Source: Thermoflavifilum sp. (GTDB lineage: Bacteria; Bacteroidota; Bacteroidia; Chitinophagales; Chitinophagaceae). Taken from it: a stretch of DNA of 64,000 nucleotides. Every line of letters begins with the position of its first letter. The stretch's first letter is position 1. The stretch is taken from contig NZ_CP063141.1 of assembly GCF_014961315.1 (NCBI RefSeq), positions 2,515,173 through 2,579,172 of the forward strand, written 5' to 3'. The translations under genes and the position numbers were made by a program. Below the pieces are notes generated by a model, which was not told the DNA's origin, made no database searches, and saw only the letters and a program-made list of their open reading frames with translations. Shown here in pieces: positions 1-8,359 of the stretch.

Positions 1-313
1 CATCTATCAGGATATCTCCGGGTGAAAGCAGCGGCAAGAGTTCGTTGATCACCGCATCTACGGGCTTACCTGCAGGAACCAGCATCATGATTTTTCGTGG
101 TGTTTCCAGCAAGTTTGTCATCTCCTGTATATCCGCTACGCCCTTCACACGACCACCAGCAGGTGTGGAACGGGTATCGTTTAATAATTGCACCTTGGAT
201 ACATCCTTATCAAAACCTAATACGTGATAACCATGATCGGCGAGATTGAGCAATAAATTTCTTCCCATTGTACCCAGGCCAATCATGGCTAATTGATAAC
301 GTTGATCATCCAT
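1..313 (-). CDS. gnd: 6-phosphogluconate dehydrogenase, decarboxylating (N-terminal part, runs off left edge)
   Basis: Only the first ~104 codons lie in the window; the ATG is at 311-313. The product would oxidise and decarboxylate 6-phosphogluconate to ribulose 5-phosphate in the pentose phosphate pathway (cytosol). Seen: a Rossmann start MIGLGTMGRNLLLNLADHG with the GLGTMG dinucleotide-binding loop, followed by a conserved-looking VPAG segment near residue 86. The family is inferred from these motifs; a related beta-hydroxyacid dehydrogenase is possible because the catalytic and C-terminal domains are outside the window. The gene reads away from the arginine-catabolism pair and is probably separately transcribed or the last part of that leftward unit. 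Confidence 0.75.
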   Translation of the reverse strand, partial: MDDQRYQLAMIGLGTMGRNLLLNLADHGYHVLGFDKDVSKVQLLNDTRSTPAGGRVKGVADIQEMTNLLETPRKIMMLVPAGKPVDAVINELLPLLSPGDILID

Positions 314-398
314 AAGAGAAAGACTTTATTATAGATTGGAAGGTAAAGGTAACAATTTTATCAGGAAGACAAGCAATTGTCACACCCGATGATATGGG

Positions 399-1331
399 TT
401 ATCGATGCGGCAAAAAAATTTCAGCAATCATACAACGTACACTGCCTCCACCCGTTTGTTCAATGACGGGTATCACGGGTAATATCAACTGGCCTTGTTT
501 TTCAAGTTGTTTTCGTTGCGTGGAAGATAATGATGCATAAGCTGTTTGACTCATCACAATTACCGGTTCATCATGCTGATTAAGCAAGTACAAAACATTC
601 CCCGCATATTGATGCATCTGAGAAAAGCTGATTTGAAGTATATGTTCATGATGGGCTTGCAAGGATTTCATGACCTGCTGCCTTTCCCTTTCATCCCATA
701 TTGCGTCTGCACAAATTACGGCCATATTTTTTCCAATAGCCATCATCACATTGGTGTGATAGATAGGCTTATGGCGTTCGTCAGCTGCATGAAAGCAAAT
801 GGATTTATATTGAAACATACTGGCCACTTCTTGCACAAGCGCCTCGTGTGTTCTATCCGATAAGCAAGCATAAATGATTCGATGAGCACGATCGAGCACC
901 ATGCTTCCCGTGCCTTCTAAAAATTGGCCCGTAGCTTCGTAGTGTGATAAATCGATAACCTTATTGACCTGATAACCTTTTTGTTGCAGTAAGAGAACAA
1001 TGTCTTTTCGTTTCTCCAATCGTCTGTTGGGTGCCATCATGGGGTAAATAACCACTTCTCCATTTTCATGAAAACTGATCCAGTTGTTGGGAAATACGGC
1101 ATCGGGCTTACAGGGTTCAGGTGTGTCGTGCACAACTTCCACGGTAATACCCGCTCCTTGCAAAAGATTCACCATCTGATCAAATTCCTGAACGGCCTGT
1201 TTTTGCAGTTCAGCATGAGGCATGACTGGCATTTTCTGAAACACATTGCTGGCCGAAGTTTGTGGATTATATCCAAAGCAAGCCGGTCTAATCATCAGGA
1301 TACGCGAGGTAAAAGCAGCCATCATCAACAA
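399..1331 (-). CDS. ctlX: citrulline hydrolase / amidinotransferase-family protein, CtlX-like
   Basis: 310 residues of the guanidine-modifying (amidinotransferase) fold. Family knowledge: CtlX hydrolyses citrulline to ornithine, CO2 and ammonia. Seen: the start SRILMIRPACFGYNPQT, the PDAVFPNNW substrate-loop motif near residue 80, and a C-terminal GGGSVRCM with the expected catalytic cysteine. It lies 14 bases downstream of an arginine deiminase on the same strand, so the two probably form an operon that turns arginine into citrulline and then ornithine. The start MLMMAAFTSRIL could also be one of the next two methionines. A dimethylarginine dimethylaminohydrolase-like function is the main alternative. 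Confidence 0.8.
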   Translation of the reverse strand: MLMMAAFTSRILMIRPACFGYNPQTSASNVFQKMPVMPHAELQKQAVQEFDQMVNLLQGAGITVEVVHDTPEPCKPDAVFPNNWISFHENGEVVIYPMMAPNRRLEKRKDIVLLLQQKGYQVNKVIDLSHYEATGQFLEGTGSMVLDRAHRIIYACLSDRTHEALVQEVASMFQYKSICFHAADERHKPIYHTNVMMAIGKNMAVICADAIWDERERQQVMKSLQAHHEHILQISFSQMHQYAGNVLYLLNQHDEPVIVMSQTAYASLSSTQRKQLEKQGQLILPVIPVIEQTGGGSVRCMIAEIFLPHR

Positions 1332-1345
1332 ACTTATTTATCGAT

Positions 1346-2791
1346 TCAAAGGGATGCGCGCAATAAGGGCATGCTCATGCAATGAGGTCCGCCCCTGGCA
1401 CGCGATAATTCAGCAGATGGTATTAAAATCAACGTATTTTCCACCTGATCGGGATGCAGGGTTTGTTTTTCAAATGCTTCGATAAGTTGATCGGCACATA
1501 TCACATCAAATCCTGCCTGCTGAAATGCCTCGGCAGTTCTGGTGTTGCGATCATAGCCCAGCACCACACCTTCTTTCAGGGCAAGTACATTGCAGGAATC
1601 CGTCCACTGCTCTCGATCACCATAAGGAAATTCGTTATTACCCGAATAAATAAATCGGGTAGGCGTGGTACAGCGCAAATCATTCTGACTGATATCATCC
1701 AGCAAATCTTCCAGATAATCAAAATGAATGGGTCGATCTTCCCGGCCGCGCGTAAATTGTAAGATGGTCAGTTGATCGCTGACCCGGGTGTCCAGCAGGC
1801 TTTCCAGAATTTCTTTTTTTTCCTGCTCTTCACCTTCTTTAGAGAGTGAGCCCAATAATACCCAGGTATCTTTCTTCACCTGTGTAAATATGGTATCAAT
1901 ATGCATAAATTGTCGCTTCGGCGGAATCTTAATCACCGTAGCTTTTGAAACTAAATTTTTCTCGAATAACAATCGGGTAAGCTGGTTGGCAGCATACATG
2001 GTTGTGCGTTCACTACATCCAATCAGCACATGATCGGGACTCACCATCATCACATCACCACCCTCGAGGGTAACGGCCTTATGATCTTTTTCATCATCAG
2101 GAAGCAAAAAATGATATTCGCTGTTGGGTAATTCAATAATCTTATCGCGATATTGTTCAAAAAAAGGATGATAATAAAACAGGTATTTGGCAATCAATGC
2201 TTCCCTGACACGAGGTAGTTTAGCTGGTTTATTTAAAATGATATGATCTTTAATCACTACACCCAGATCACGGGTAAAAATTAAATTAGGCAAAGGAGCA
2301 AATATCATTTGATGGGTCGGAAGCGTGCCGGTCAACAGCGTCCTGGAAAGCTCTGCAGCACTGAGACTTAGCAATTTTTGTTCGGTATGATATGTACATC
2401 CTTCAATTGCACACACCGAAGCAATAAGGGGATTTTTCACTTCCTCATCTTCCAGCAAATCCATAAGCAAAGCTTCAAATTCAACCACCTTATCGGAACG
2501 ATGAAATTCAGGATGAGAGGGCTTATAAAAATTCCGCTGGTGAGCGGGATCATCGATTTCTTTGATACGACCTTTTATTTTTTTGGTATCAAGAAAATAC
2601 AATAACAATTTCACAAAATAATCGTATTCATGCCTGCGCATGTGATCGAGATGTACAATATCTTCAAACAGCCAGTCCTGTGCTTTAGAAGGCACTACCT
2701 TGCCCAACCCGCTATCCGGACTGTGAATCAACAATCGTTTTAAAGCAGCAATTTCATTATTCACATACACCTTCTTTTCACGCATATCCAA
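1346..2791 (-). CDS. arginine deiminase family protein
   Basis: 481 residues, a cytosolic enzyme expected to hydrolyse arginine to citrulline and ammonia. Seen motifs of arginine deiminases in order: PNLIFTRD (about residue 170), LEGGDVMM (about 250), HIDTIFTQV (about 295), NEFPYGDREQWTDSCN, and the C-terminal GGPHCMSMP containing the nucleophilic cysteine. It is longer than classical ArcA (about 410), with an extended N-terminal part rich in charged helices, a form I associate with Bacteroidota. It is followed after 14 bases by the CtlX-like gene, which supports arginine catabolism. No arcB, arcC or arginine permease is seen nearby, so an ATP-yielding ADI pathway is not shown here. Confidence 0.82.
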   Translation of the reverse strand: MDMREKKVYVNNEIAALKRLLIHSPDSGLGKVVPSKAQDWLFEDIVHLDHMRRHEYDYFVKLLLYFLDTKKIKGRIKEIDDPAHQRNFYKPSHPEFHRSDKVVEFEALLMDLLEDEEVKNPLIASVCAIEGCTYHTEQKLLSLSAAELSRTLLTGTLPTHQMIFAPLPNLIFTRDLGVVIKDHIILNKPAKLPRVREALIAKYLFYYHPFFEQYRDKIIELPNSEYHFLLPDDEKDHKAVTLEGGDVMMVSPDHVLIGCSERTTMYAANQLTRLLFEKNLVSKATVIKIPPKRQFMHIDTIFTQVKKDTWVLLGSLSKEGEEQEKKEILESLLDTRVSDQLTILQFTRGREDRPIHFDYLEDLLDDISQNDLRCTTPTRFIYSGNNEFPYGDREQWTDSCNVLALKEGVVLGYDRNTRTAEAFQQAGFDVICADQLIEAFEKQTLHPDQVENTLILIPSAELSRARGGPHCMSMPLLRASL

Positions 2792-3012
2792 TATCGTTTA
2801 GGCAAATATAACAGAACTTCCTTCAAGATGGTGATGGGGAAACTGAACAAAATCATGGCTTATGTGTTTTCTTGTAAGTTTTTGCAATAAAGCTTTCTGT
2901 TTATTGAACATTTGTTTTTCAGTAAACGGATGAATATGGAAAGATTCTAAATTTCACTGCTGTTGCTTTGCCGGCAATGATTTCTCCCTAAGTTTGCTTT
3001 TAAAAACGGAAT

Positions 3013-4158
3013 ATGGATTTCGTCCTATCAGAAGAACACCTGATGATTCAGAAGGCGGCCAGGGACTTTGCAGAGCAGGAGTTGCTGCCGGGCGTTATCG
3101 ACCGTGATGAACATCAACATTTTCCTGAAGAACTTATCCGGAAGATGGCCGACCTGGGCTTTATGGGTATGATGGTGAAGCCCGAATATGGAGGGGCCGG
3201 GCTTGATACCTTATCGTATGTGCTGGCTGTGGAAGAGATTTCGAAGATAGACGCCTCCGCAGCGGTATGCATGAGTGTGAATAATTCGCTGGTATGCTGG
3301 GGGCTACAGGAATTCGGCACGGAAGAACAAAAACAGCATTACCTGACCAGGCTGGCGCGGGGCGAATGGATAGGTGCTTTCCTGCTGAGTGAGCCCGAAG
3401 CGGGTTCGGATGCATCGGCGCAACACACCACGGCAGAGGATCGAGGCGACTATTATGTGCTCAACGGCGTGAAAAACTGGATTACCAATGCCGGCATAGC
3501 CAGCGTATTGCTGGTCATGGCCCAGACGCATCCCGACAGGGGCAGCCATGGTATCAATACCTTTATCGTGGAAAGCCAGTGGCCGGGTGTCATCCTGGGC
3601 GCAAAAGAAAATAAAATGGGCATACGGGGCAGCGATACCCGATCCGTAACGTTTCAGGATGTAAAAGTGCCGAAACATAACCGGATCGGCGAGGATGGCT
3701 TCGGATTCAAATTTGCCATGAAAACACTCGAGGGTGGACGCATCGGCATTGCCGCACAGGCCCTGGGAATAGCCGCAGGGGCTTATGAGCGGGCATTGCG
3801 CTATGCAAAAGAAAGAAAGGCGTTCGGCGTGCCCATTGCACAACATCAGGCTATCCAGTTTAAATTGGCCGATATGGCCACACAAATCGAAGCGGCCCGC
3901 CTGCTGGTATGGAAAGCTGCCTGGGAAAAAGATCAAAACCGCCCCTACGGCTTCTATAGTTCAATGGCTAAATTATTCGCCTCGGAAGTAGCCATGTGGG
4001 TAACCACAGAGGCCGTGCAAATCCATGGTGGTTACGGATATGTGAAAGAATATCATGTTGAACGCATGATGCGCGATGCCAAAATCACCCAGATTTACGA
4101 AGGTACTTCCGAGATTCAGCGACTTATCATCAGCCGACATATCCTGCAACAGGATTAA
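3013..4158 (+). CDS. acyl-CoA dehydrogenase (short-chain type)
   Basis: 381 residues, full length for the family. FAD-dependent alpha,beta-dehydrogenation of an acyl-CoA thioester, passing electrons to ETF. Seen: N-terminal helical domain from MDFVLSEEHLMIQKAARDFA, middle domain with FLLSEPEAGSDA and the WITNA flavin-contact segment, C-terminal RKAFGVPIAQHQAIQFKLADM, IHGGYGY and QIYEGTSEIQRLIISR; the Glu of YEGTSEIQ is the likely catalytic base, as in short-chain/butyryl-CoA dehydrogenases. Chain length of the substrate cannot be read from sequence alone. The YggS gene follows after 19 bases. It stands alone among unlike neighbours; the other fatty-acid/amino-acid oxidation genes are further along the window. 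Confidence 0.9.
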   Translation: MDFVLSEEHLMIQKAARDFAEQELLPGVIDRDEHQHFPEELIRKMADLGFMGMMVKPEYGGAGLDTLSYVLAVEEISKIDASAAVCMSVNNSLVCWGLQEFGTEEQKQHYLTRLARGEWIGAFLLSEPEAGSDASAQHTTAEDRGDYYVLNGVKNWITNAGIASVLLVMAQTHPDRGSHGINTFIVESQWPGVILGAKENKMGIRGSDTRSVTFQDVKVPKHNRIGEDGFGFKFAMKTLEGGRIGIAAQALGIAAGAYERALRYAKERKAFGVPIAQHQAIQFKLADMATQIEAARLLVWKAAWEKDQNRPYGFYSSMAKLFASEVAMWVTTEAVQIHGGYGYVKEYHVERMMRDAKITQIYEGTSEIQRLIISRHILQQD

Positions 4159-4177
4159 CAAGCTTTATCTTTGTGGC

Positions 4178-4852
4178 ATGTCGCCCGTAAACATAGCCAC
4201 TTACCAAAAACTTATCAACGAACTGCTTCCTCGCAACGTGAAGCTGGTGGCCGTTTCTAAAACATTTCCACCCGAAGATATCCTGCAACTCTACCATCAA
4301 GGTCAGCGCGATTTTGGCGAAAATTATGTACAGGAATTGCTTGTCAAGCAAAAACAATTGCCCCGGGATATTCGATGGCATTTTATCGGACATCTGCAAA
4401 CCAATAAAGTAAAACAGATTGCACCTTTTATTTTCTGTATCCAATCGGTCGATAGCCTCAAATTATTACAGGAAATCGATCGCCAGGCTAAGAAATACCA
4501 GCGACGCATCCCGGTAATGCTGCAAATGCATATTGCACAGGAAAAAACCAAATTCGGATTAGATGAATCTGCCCTGGATGAATTGCTGAAACAACGACAG
4601 GCTTACCCGGCCGCGCCAATCATCGGGTTAATGGGCATGGCCACCCTTACCGATGATGACCGGCAAATCCGTAGCGAATTTCGTTACCTGAAACAACTGT
4701 TCGATCGGGTGAAAACCACCTATTTCGCGGATGATCCGGAATTCTGCGAGCTGTCCATGGGCATGAGCGGAGATTATAGGCTGGCTATAGAAGAGGGGAG
4801 TACCCTGGTACGCATCGGCAGCCTGATCTTCGGAGCAAGAAACAAACATTAA
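4178..4852 (+). CDS. YggS-family pyridoxal-phosphate-binding protein (PLPBP)
   Basis: 225 residues, normal for the family. A non-enzymatic PLP carrier thought to balance vitamin B6 and amino-acid pools. Seen: VKLVAVSKTFP with the PLP lysine, FGENYVQELL, WHFIGHLQTNK, the ELSMGMSGDY phosphate-binding loop and VRIGSLIFG at the end. The open frame runs further upstream into the previous gene, but the MSPVNIATY start at 4178 gives the family's usual N-terminus. A TATCTTTG box at 4166-4173 lies only four bases before this ATG, so if it is a real -7 element the mRNA would be almost leaderless; it may be chance. Confidence 0.9.
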   Translation: MSPVNIATYQKLINELLPRNVKLVAVSKTFPPEDILQLYHQGQRDFGENYVQELLVKQKQLPRDIRWHFIGHLQTNKVKQIAPFIFCIQSVDSLKLLQEIDRQAKKYQRRIPVMLQMHIAQEKTKFGLDESALDELLKQRQAYPAAPIIGLMGMATLTDDDRQIRSEFRYLKQLFDRVKTTYFADDPEFCELSMGMSGDYRLAIEEGSTLVRIGSLIFGARNKH

Positions 4853-4870
4853 TTTTTCGAATTTTGTTAC

Positions 4871-4897
4871 AACAAATAAAAATTTGTTTTATCTTTG
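4871..4897 (+). promoter_or_regulatory. promoter with overlapping inverted repeat before the MarR gene
   Basis: A perfect 7-4-7 inverted repeat (AACAAAT, four A, ATTTGTT; 4871-4888) directly abuts a TATCTTTG -7 element (4890-4897). This is the layout expected for an autorepressing MarR protein. A similar imperfect element, AACAAAATTTGT, lies at 5402-5413 before the YceI gene, so both genes may answer to the same regulator. Operator role is inferred. Confidence 0.5.
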
Positions 4898-4917
4898 CTA
4901 ACACATATCAGGAAAAT

Positions 4918-5373
4918 ATGACCAGAATCGAAGAAGCCATCAAACAGAGCAAATTTCAGGATGTTTATCAGAAAGCGCTGATAAACCTTATCTATACAGC
5001 CAATTGCCTGCGCGATGAACAGGTGAAAATACTGAAGCCCTTTGATTTATTGCCGCAGCATTTCAATATCATGCGCATTCTTAAAGGACGGCATCCCAGG
5101 CCCGTTTGTCCGGGCGAAATCAAGGAAGTGATGCTGGATAAAGCCAATGATCTCACCCGACTGCTCGATAAGCTGGAGCGAAAAGGACTGATCCAGCGCA
5201 ATCTTTGCCCCACCAACCGTCGTAAAATGGATATCACACTTACCCAGGCAGGACTGGAATTGCTGGAAAAAATGAATCGGATCATGGATCAAACCCATGA
5301 TGCACTGAAAAAACGGCTTTCCGACCGTGAGGCAGCTTCGTTGAGTCATTTACTGGATAAAATGCGTGGATAA
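4918..5373 (+). CDS. MarR-family winged-helix transcriptional regulator
   Basis: 151 residues from MTRIEEAIKQ. Cytosolic DNA-binding repressor or activator. Seen: N-terminal dimerisation helices, then a winged helix-turn-helix in which PGEIKEVMLDKANDLTRLLDKLERKGLI forms the recognition part and RRKMDITLTQAGLELL the wing and following helix, as usual in MarR proteins. The frame is open further upstream, but that part would overlap the likely promoter at 4871-4897, so the ATG at 4918 is preferred. It is followed after 59 bases by a YceI-family gene on the same strand; MarR-YceI neighbours are common, and regulation of YceI by this protein is plausible. The ligand is unknown. Confidence 0.9.
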   Translation: MTRIEEAIKQSKFQDVYQKALINLIYTANCLRDEQVKILKPFDLLPQHFNIMRILKGRHPRPVCPGEIKEVMLDKANDLTRLLDKLERKGLIQRNLCPTNRRKMDITLTQAGLELLEKMNRIMDQTHDALKKRLSDREAASLSHLLDKMRG

Positions 5374-5401
5374 AAAATTTTTTTATTCAAATAATCGTTA
5401 A

Positions 5402-5413
5402 AACAAAATTTGT
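5402..5413 (+). promoter_or_regulatory. possible MarR operator before the YceI gene
   Basis: AACAAAATTTGT is a short, near-perfect inverted repeat resembling the two half-sites at 4871-4888 and sits 20 bases before the YceI start codon. Its role as an operator is inferred from similarity only. Confidence 0.3.
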
Positions 5414-5432
5414 AACTCTAAATTTAACAACT

Positions 5433-5996
5433 ATGGAACAGCAACATGTACAGAAATGGGTGGTCGATCCGGCCCACAGCGAAGTAAGTTTTCGGATCAG
5501 GCACCTGATGGTCAGCAATGTAACCGGTTATTTTCGCAAATTCCACGTGGAGGCTTACACGGCCCACGATAATTTTGAGGATGCGCGGATAACCTTTACC
5601 GCTCAGGTCGATTCGATTGATACCGGCAATGCCGATCGCGACGCACACCTGAAAGGGCCCGACTTCTTCGATGCAGCACAATTTCCGGAGATTCGATTTG
5701 TTTCCACATCCCTGCGGCCGTTAAATGAAACAGGAGATTATGAACTGGAAGGACAGCTCACCATAAAAGGAATCACGCGTCCGGTGAAATTGCAGGTACA
5801 TCTTGAAGGCAGGGTTCGGGATCCATGGGGTAATCTCAAGGCAGGCTTTAGTGTGGAAGGAAAAATCAATCGGAAAGAATGGGGACTGAACTGGAATGCC
5901 GCACTGGAGACAGGTGGAGTGGTCGTTAGCGATGAAGTCCGCGTAGCCGCCGAATTGCAGATGCTGCAGCAGGTTGCCACGGAAGCCGTTTCCTGA
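5433..5996 (+). CDS. YceI family protein (lipid-binding fold)
   Basis: 187 residues; a single YceI domain, an extended lipocalin-like beta-barrel that binds polyisoprenoid or fatty amide ligands in characterised members. Seen: the opening WVVDPAHSEVSFRIRHLMVSNV, FTAQVDSIDTGNADRDAHL in the middle, FDAAQFPEIRFVSTS, and GLNWNAALETGGVVVSDEVRVAAELQ at the end, all typical. There is no signal peptide, so this copy is probably cytosolic, as are other short YceI proteins. The MarR gene lies just upstream and a strong hairpin follows at 6020-6047. Confidence 0.93.
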   Translation: MEQQHVQKWVVDPAHSEVSFRIRHLMVSNVTGYFRKFHVEAYTAHDNFEDARITFTAQVDSIDTGNADRDAHLKGPDFFDAAQFPEIRFVSTSLRPLNETGDYELEGQLTIKGITRPVKLQVHLEGRVRDPWGNLKAGFSVEGKINRKEWGLNWNAALETGGVVVSDEVRVAAELQMLQQVATEAVS

Positions 5997-6019
5997 AAAA
6001 CAAAAAATTGCATGTCTTC

Positions 6020-6047
6020 GCCCGCCGTCGATGGCGGGCTTTTTGTT
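6020..6047 (+). terminator. intrinsic terminator after the YceI gene
   Basis: A GC-rich stem GCCCGCC / GGCGGGC with a six-base loop (6020-6039) is followed by TTTTTGTTT. It ends the MarR-YceI unit. Confidence 0.85.
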
Positions 6048-6176
6048 TGGGGCAGATATAATTTCAGTAAATCATAGTATCTTGCCAGGTAAAGACAACC
6101 GAAAGCAATAATCTTTTGTTAATTTCCATAGCATTATCCGATACGAAGTGTATTGGGCTAATTTTGTTGAAGTTGA

Positions 6177-8339
6177 ATGAGTAAACAAATGAAAATACGA
6201 ATTCTCATTGCAGGCGTTATCCTGCTGGGTGGTGCCACCGTGGTACTGGCATTTAATGCTTTTCACAAAAAAACAAATCCACCCGACCGCGAAAAGCTTA
6301 TCGTAAGCATGGTAGGATTGATTCTGAAACGTGCCCATTACCATCCTAAACCTATCGATGATGCTTTCTCGAAGGAGGTGTTTTACAAATACCTGAATCA
6401 ACTCGATCCACAAAAAAATATTTTTTTACAGTCGGATATCGACGAATTGAAAACATTTGAATACCGGATTGATGATGAAATCAATACCAATGAGCCACTC
6501 GATTTTTTCAAAATGGCCAATGCCATCTTCGACAAGCGTGTGGCCGAAGTAGCGCAGTATTATCCGGAAATACTTGCTCATCCTTTTAATTTTCATGAAC
6601 AGGATTCCATTGTGCTCGACAGCGAACATCAGCAATATCCCGCAACTGAAAAGGATAGGCGAGAAGCCTGGTATAAATTTTTGAAATATAAAACGCTCGA
6701 CCGGCTGGTGGAGTTACAGTCTATCGAAGAAAAAAACAAAAAAGATTCTGCCAATTATGTACCCAGGCCCGATAGCGTGCTGGAAGCCCAGGCTAGAGCC
6801 GATGTGAAAAAGAATATGGATTTATTTTTTGAAAGGATTAAAAAAACCTATACCGAAAACGAACGCTTTTCCTGGTTTGTGAATGCGATTACCACTACCA
6901 TGGACCCGCATACCGAATATATGCCTCCAGAGGATCAACGATATTTTAACGAGCAAATGTCAGGCACTTTTTATGGAATTGGCGCCGTATTGCAACAGGA
7001 AGATGGAAAAATCAAAATCGCCAGTATCGTTACTGGAGGCCCTGCATGGAAACAGGGTGAATTGAAAGTGGGCGATATCATTTTAAAAGTGGCTGAAGGT
7101 GATAGTACGCCCGTTGATTTAACCGGATATTCAGTTGAAGATGCCGTGAAACTGATTCGAGGGGATAAGAATACTACCGTGAAACTCACCGTCAAACAAA
7201 CCGATGGCACTATTAAAACCATAGCCATCCAGCGTGGTGAAGTGCGTATCGATGCTACTTTTGCAAAATCTTATCTCATCGACTGGGACGGCCATCGCTG
7301 GGGCATCATCAACTTACCCGAATTTTATGCTCCATTCAACAACGGCATGGGAGGGGAAAGCTGGAAGGATATGCAAAAAGAAGTGAATAAGCTAAAAGCT
7401 GCTCATGTCGATGGAATCATCATTGATTTACGATTCAACGGCGGGGGTTCACTTTCCGATGCGATTAATATTGCCGGATTGTTCGTCCCGGCCGGCCCGG
7501 TGGTACAGGTGCGCTCGGGCGATGGGAATATTCAGGTGTTGAAAAGCCATAACAATCAGGTGGATTATTCCGGTCCGTTATCAGTTATGGTAAACGAATA
7601 CAGCGCATCGGCATCCGAAATCTTTGCAGCTGCCATGCAGGATTACAAACGGGCAGTCATTGTGGGTAGCCCCTCTACATATGGCAAGGGCACCGTGCAA
7701 CGGATGATCGACTTAGATGATTTTTATGCAGGAAATACATCGGACCTCGGTGGTCATCTCGGGTCATTGAAAATCACCATTCAAAAGTTCTATCGAATCA
7801 ACGGAGGCTCCACCCAATTGAAAGGCGTAAGCTCAGATATTCAGTTGCCCGATAATTATTTCGGTGTGGGTGAGCGTACCGATTCCGACGCCATGAAATG
7901 GGATCAGATTGCTCCTGCAAATTATACCACCTGGTCACAGCCACCAGATATTGCGTTTTTGAAGGCATTGAGTGAAAAACGCCTCGATACCAGTCGTATT
8001 TTCCATCTCATCAATCAAAACATTGCCTATCTCAAACAAATGGATGAAGTAAAAACCTATCCTTTGAATATCGATGCCTATAAAGCCTGGCAAAAACAAA
8101 ATCAACAGGCATTGAAACGCATGGATGAAGTGAATAAAATGACTCCGGCTATCGATATTCATTATCTGCCCGTGGATGAATCTTATATCAATGCAGATAG
8201 TACCCGAAAAATGATATATCGTGATTTAATGCGTTCTTACACCCATGATCCTTATCTGTTAGAAACTTTGCACGTCATGAACGATATGTTGCATGAACCT
8301 GCCTTAAAGCAGGCTCCAAAGCTCACGAAAAGCAATTAA
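6177..8339 (+). CDS. S41 family C-terminal processing (tail-specific) protease
   Basis: 720 residues. A periplasmic serine protease that removes or degrades proteins from their C-terminus (Prc/Tsp type). Seen: an N-terminal membrane anchor or signal segment (ILIAGVILLGGATVVLAF), a long N-terminal helical domain, a PDZ domain (about residues 255-350; GIGAVLQQEDGKIKIASIVTGGPA), the S41 core with the NEYSASASEIF nucleophile serine and the STYGKGTVQ lysine, and a C-terminal DUF3340-like helical region. A TAATTTTG box at 6159-6166 could be the -7 element. tsaD follows after 20 bases. Confidence 0.92.
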   Translation: MSKQMKIRILIAGVILLGGATVVLAFNAFHKKTNPPDREKLIVSMVGLILKRAHYHPKPIDDAFSKEVFYKYLNQLDPQKNIFLQSDIDELKTFEYRIDDEINTNEPLDFFKMANAIFDKRVAEVAQYYPEILAHPFNFHEQDSIVLDSEHQQYPATEKDRREAWYKFLKYKTLDRLVELQSIEEKNKKDSANYVPRPDSVLEAQARADVKKNMDLFFERIKKTYTENERFSWFVNAITTTMDPHTEYMPPEDQRYFNEQMSGTFYGIGAVLQQEDGKIKIASIVTGGPAWKQGELKVGDIILKVAEGDSTPVDLTGYSVEDAVKLIRGDKNTTVKLTVKQTDGTIKTIAIQRGEVRIDATFAKSYLIDWDGHRWGIINLPEFYAPFNNGMGGESWKDMQKEVNKLKAAHVDGIIIDLRFNGGGSLSDAINIAGLFVPAGPVVQVRSGDGNIQVLKSHNNQVDYSGPLSVMVNEYSASASEIFAAAMQDYKRAVIVGSPSTYGKGTVQRMIDLDDFYAGNTSDLGGHLGSLKITIQKFYRINGGSTQLKGVSSDIQLPDNYFGVGERTDSDAMKWDQIAPANYTTWSQPPDIAFLKALSEKRLDTSRIFHLINQNIAYLKQMDEVKTYPLNIDAYKAWQKQNQQALKRMDEVNKMTPAIDIHYLPVDESYINADSTRKMIYRDLMRSYTHDPYLLETLHVMNDMLHEPALKQAPKLTKSN

Positions 8340-8359
8340 TTCATGCAAAAAGTAATAAT

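Noticed and set aside
3304..3936. A 210-codon minus-strand frame inside the acyl-CoA dehydrogenase
   Set aside because: Shadow of a strongly biased real gene on the other strand; it has no protein family features.
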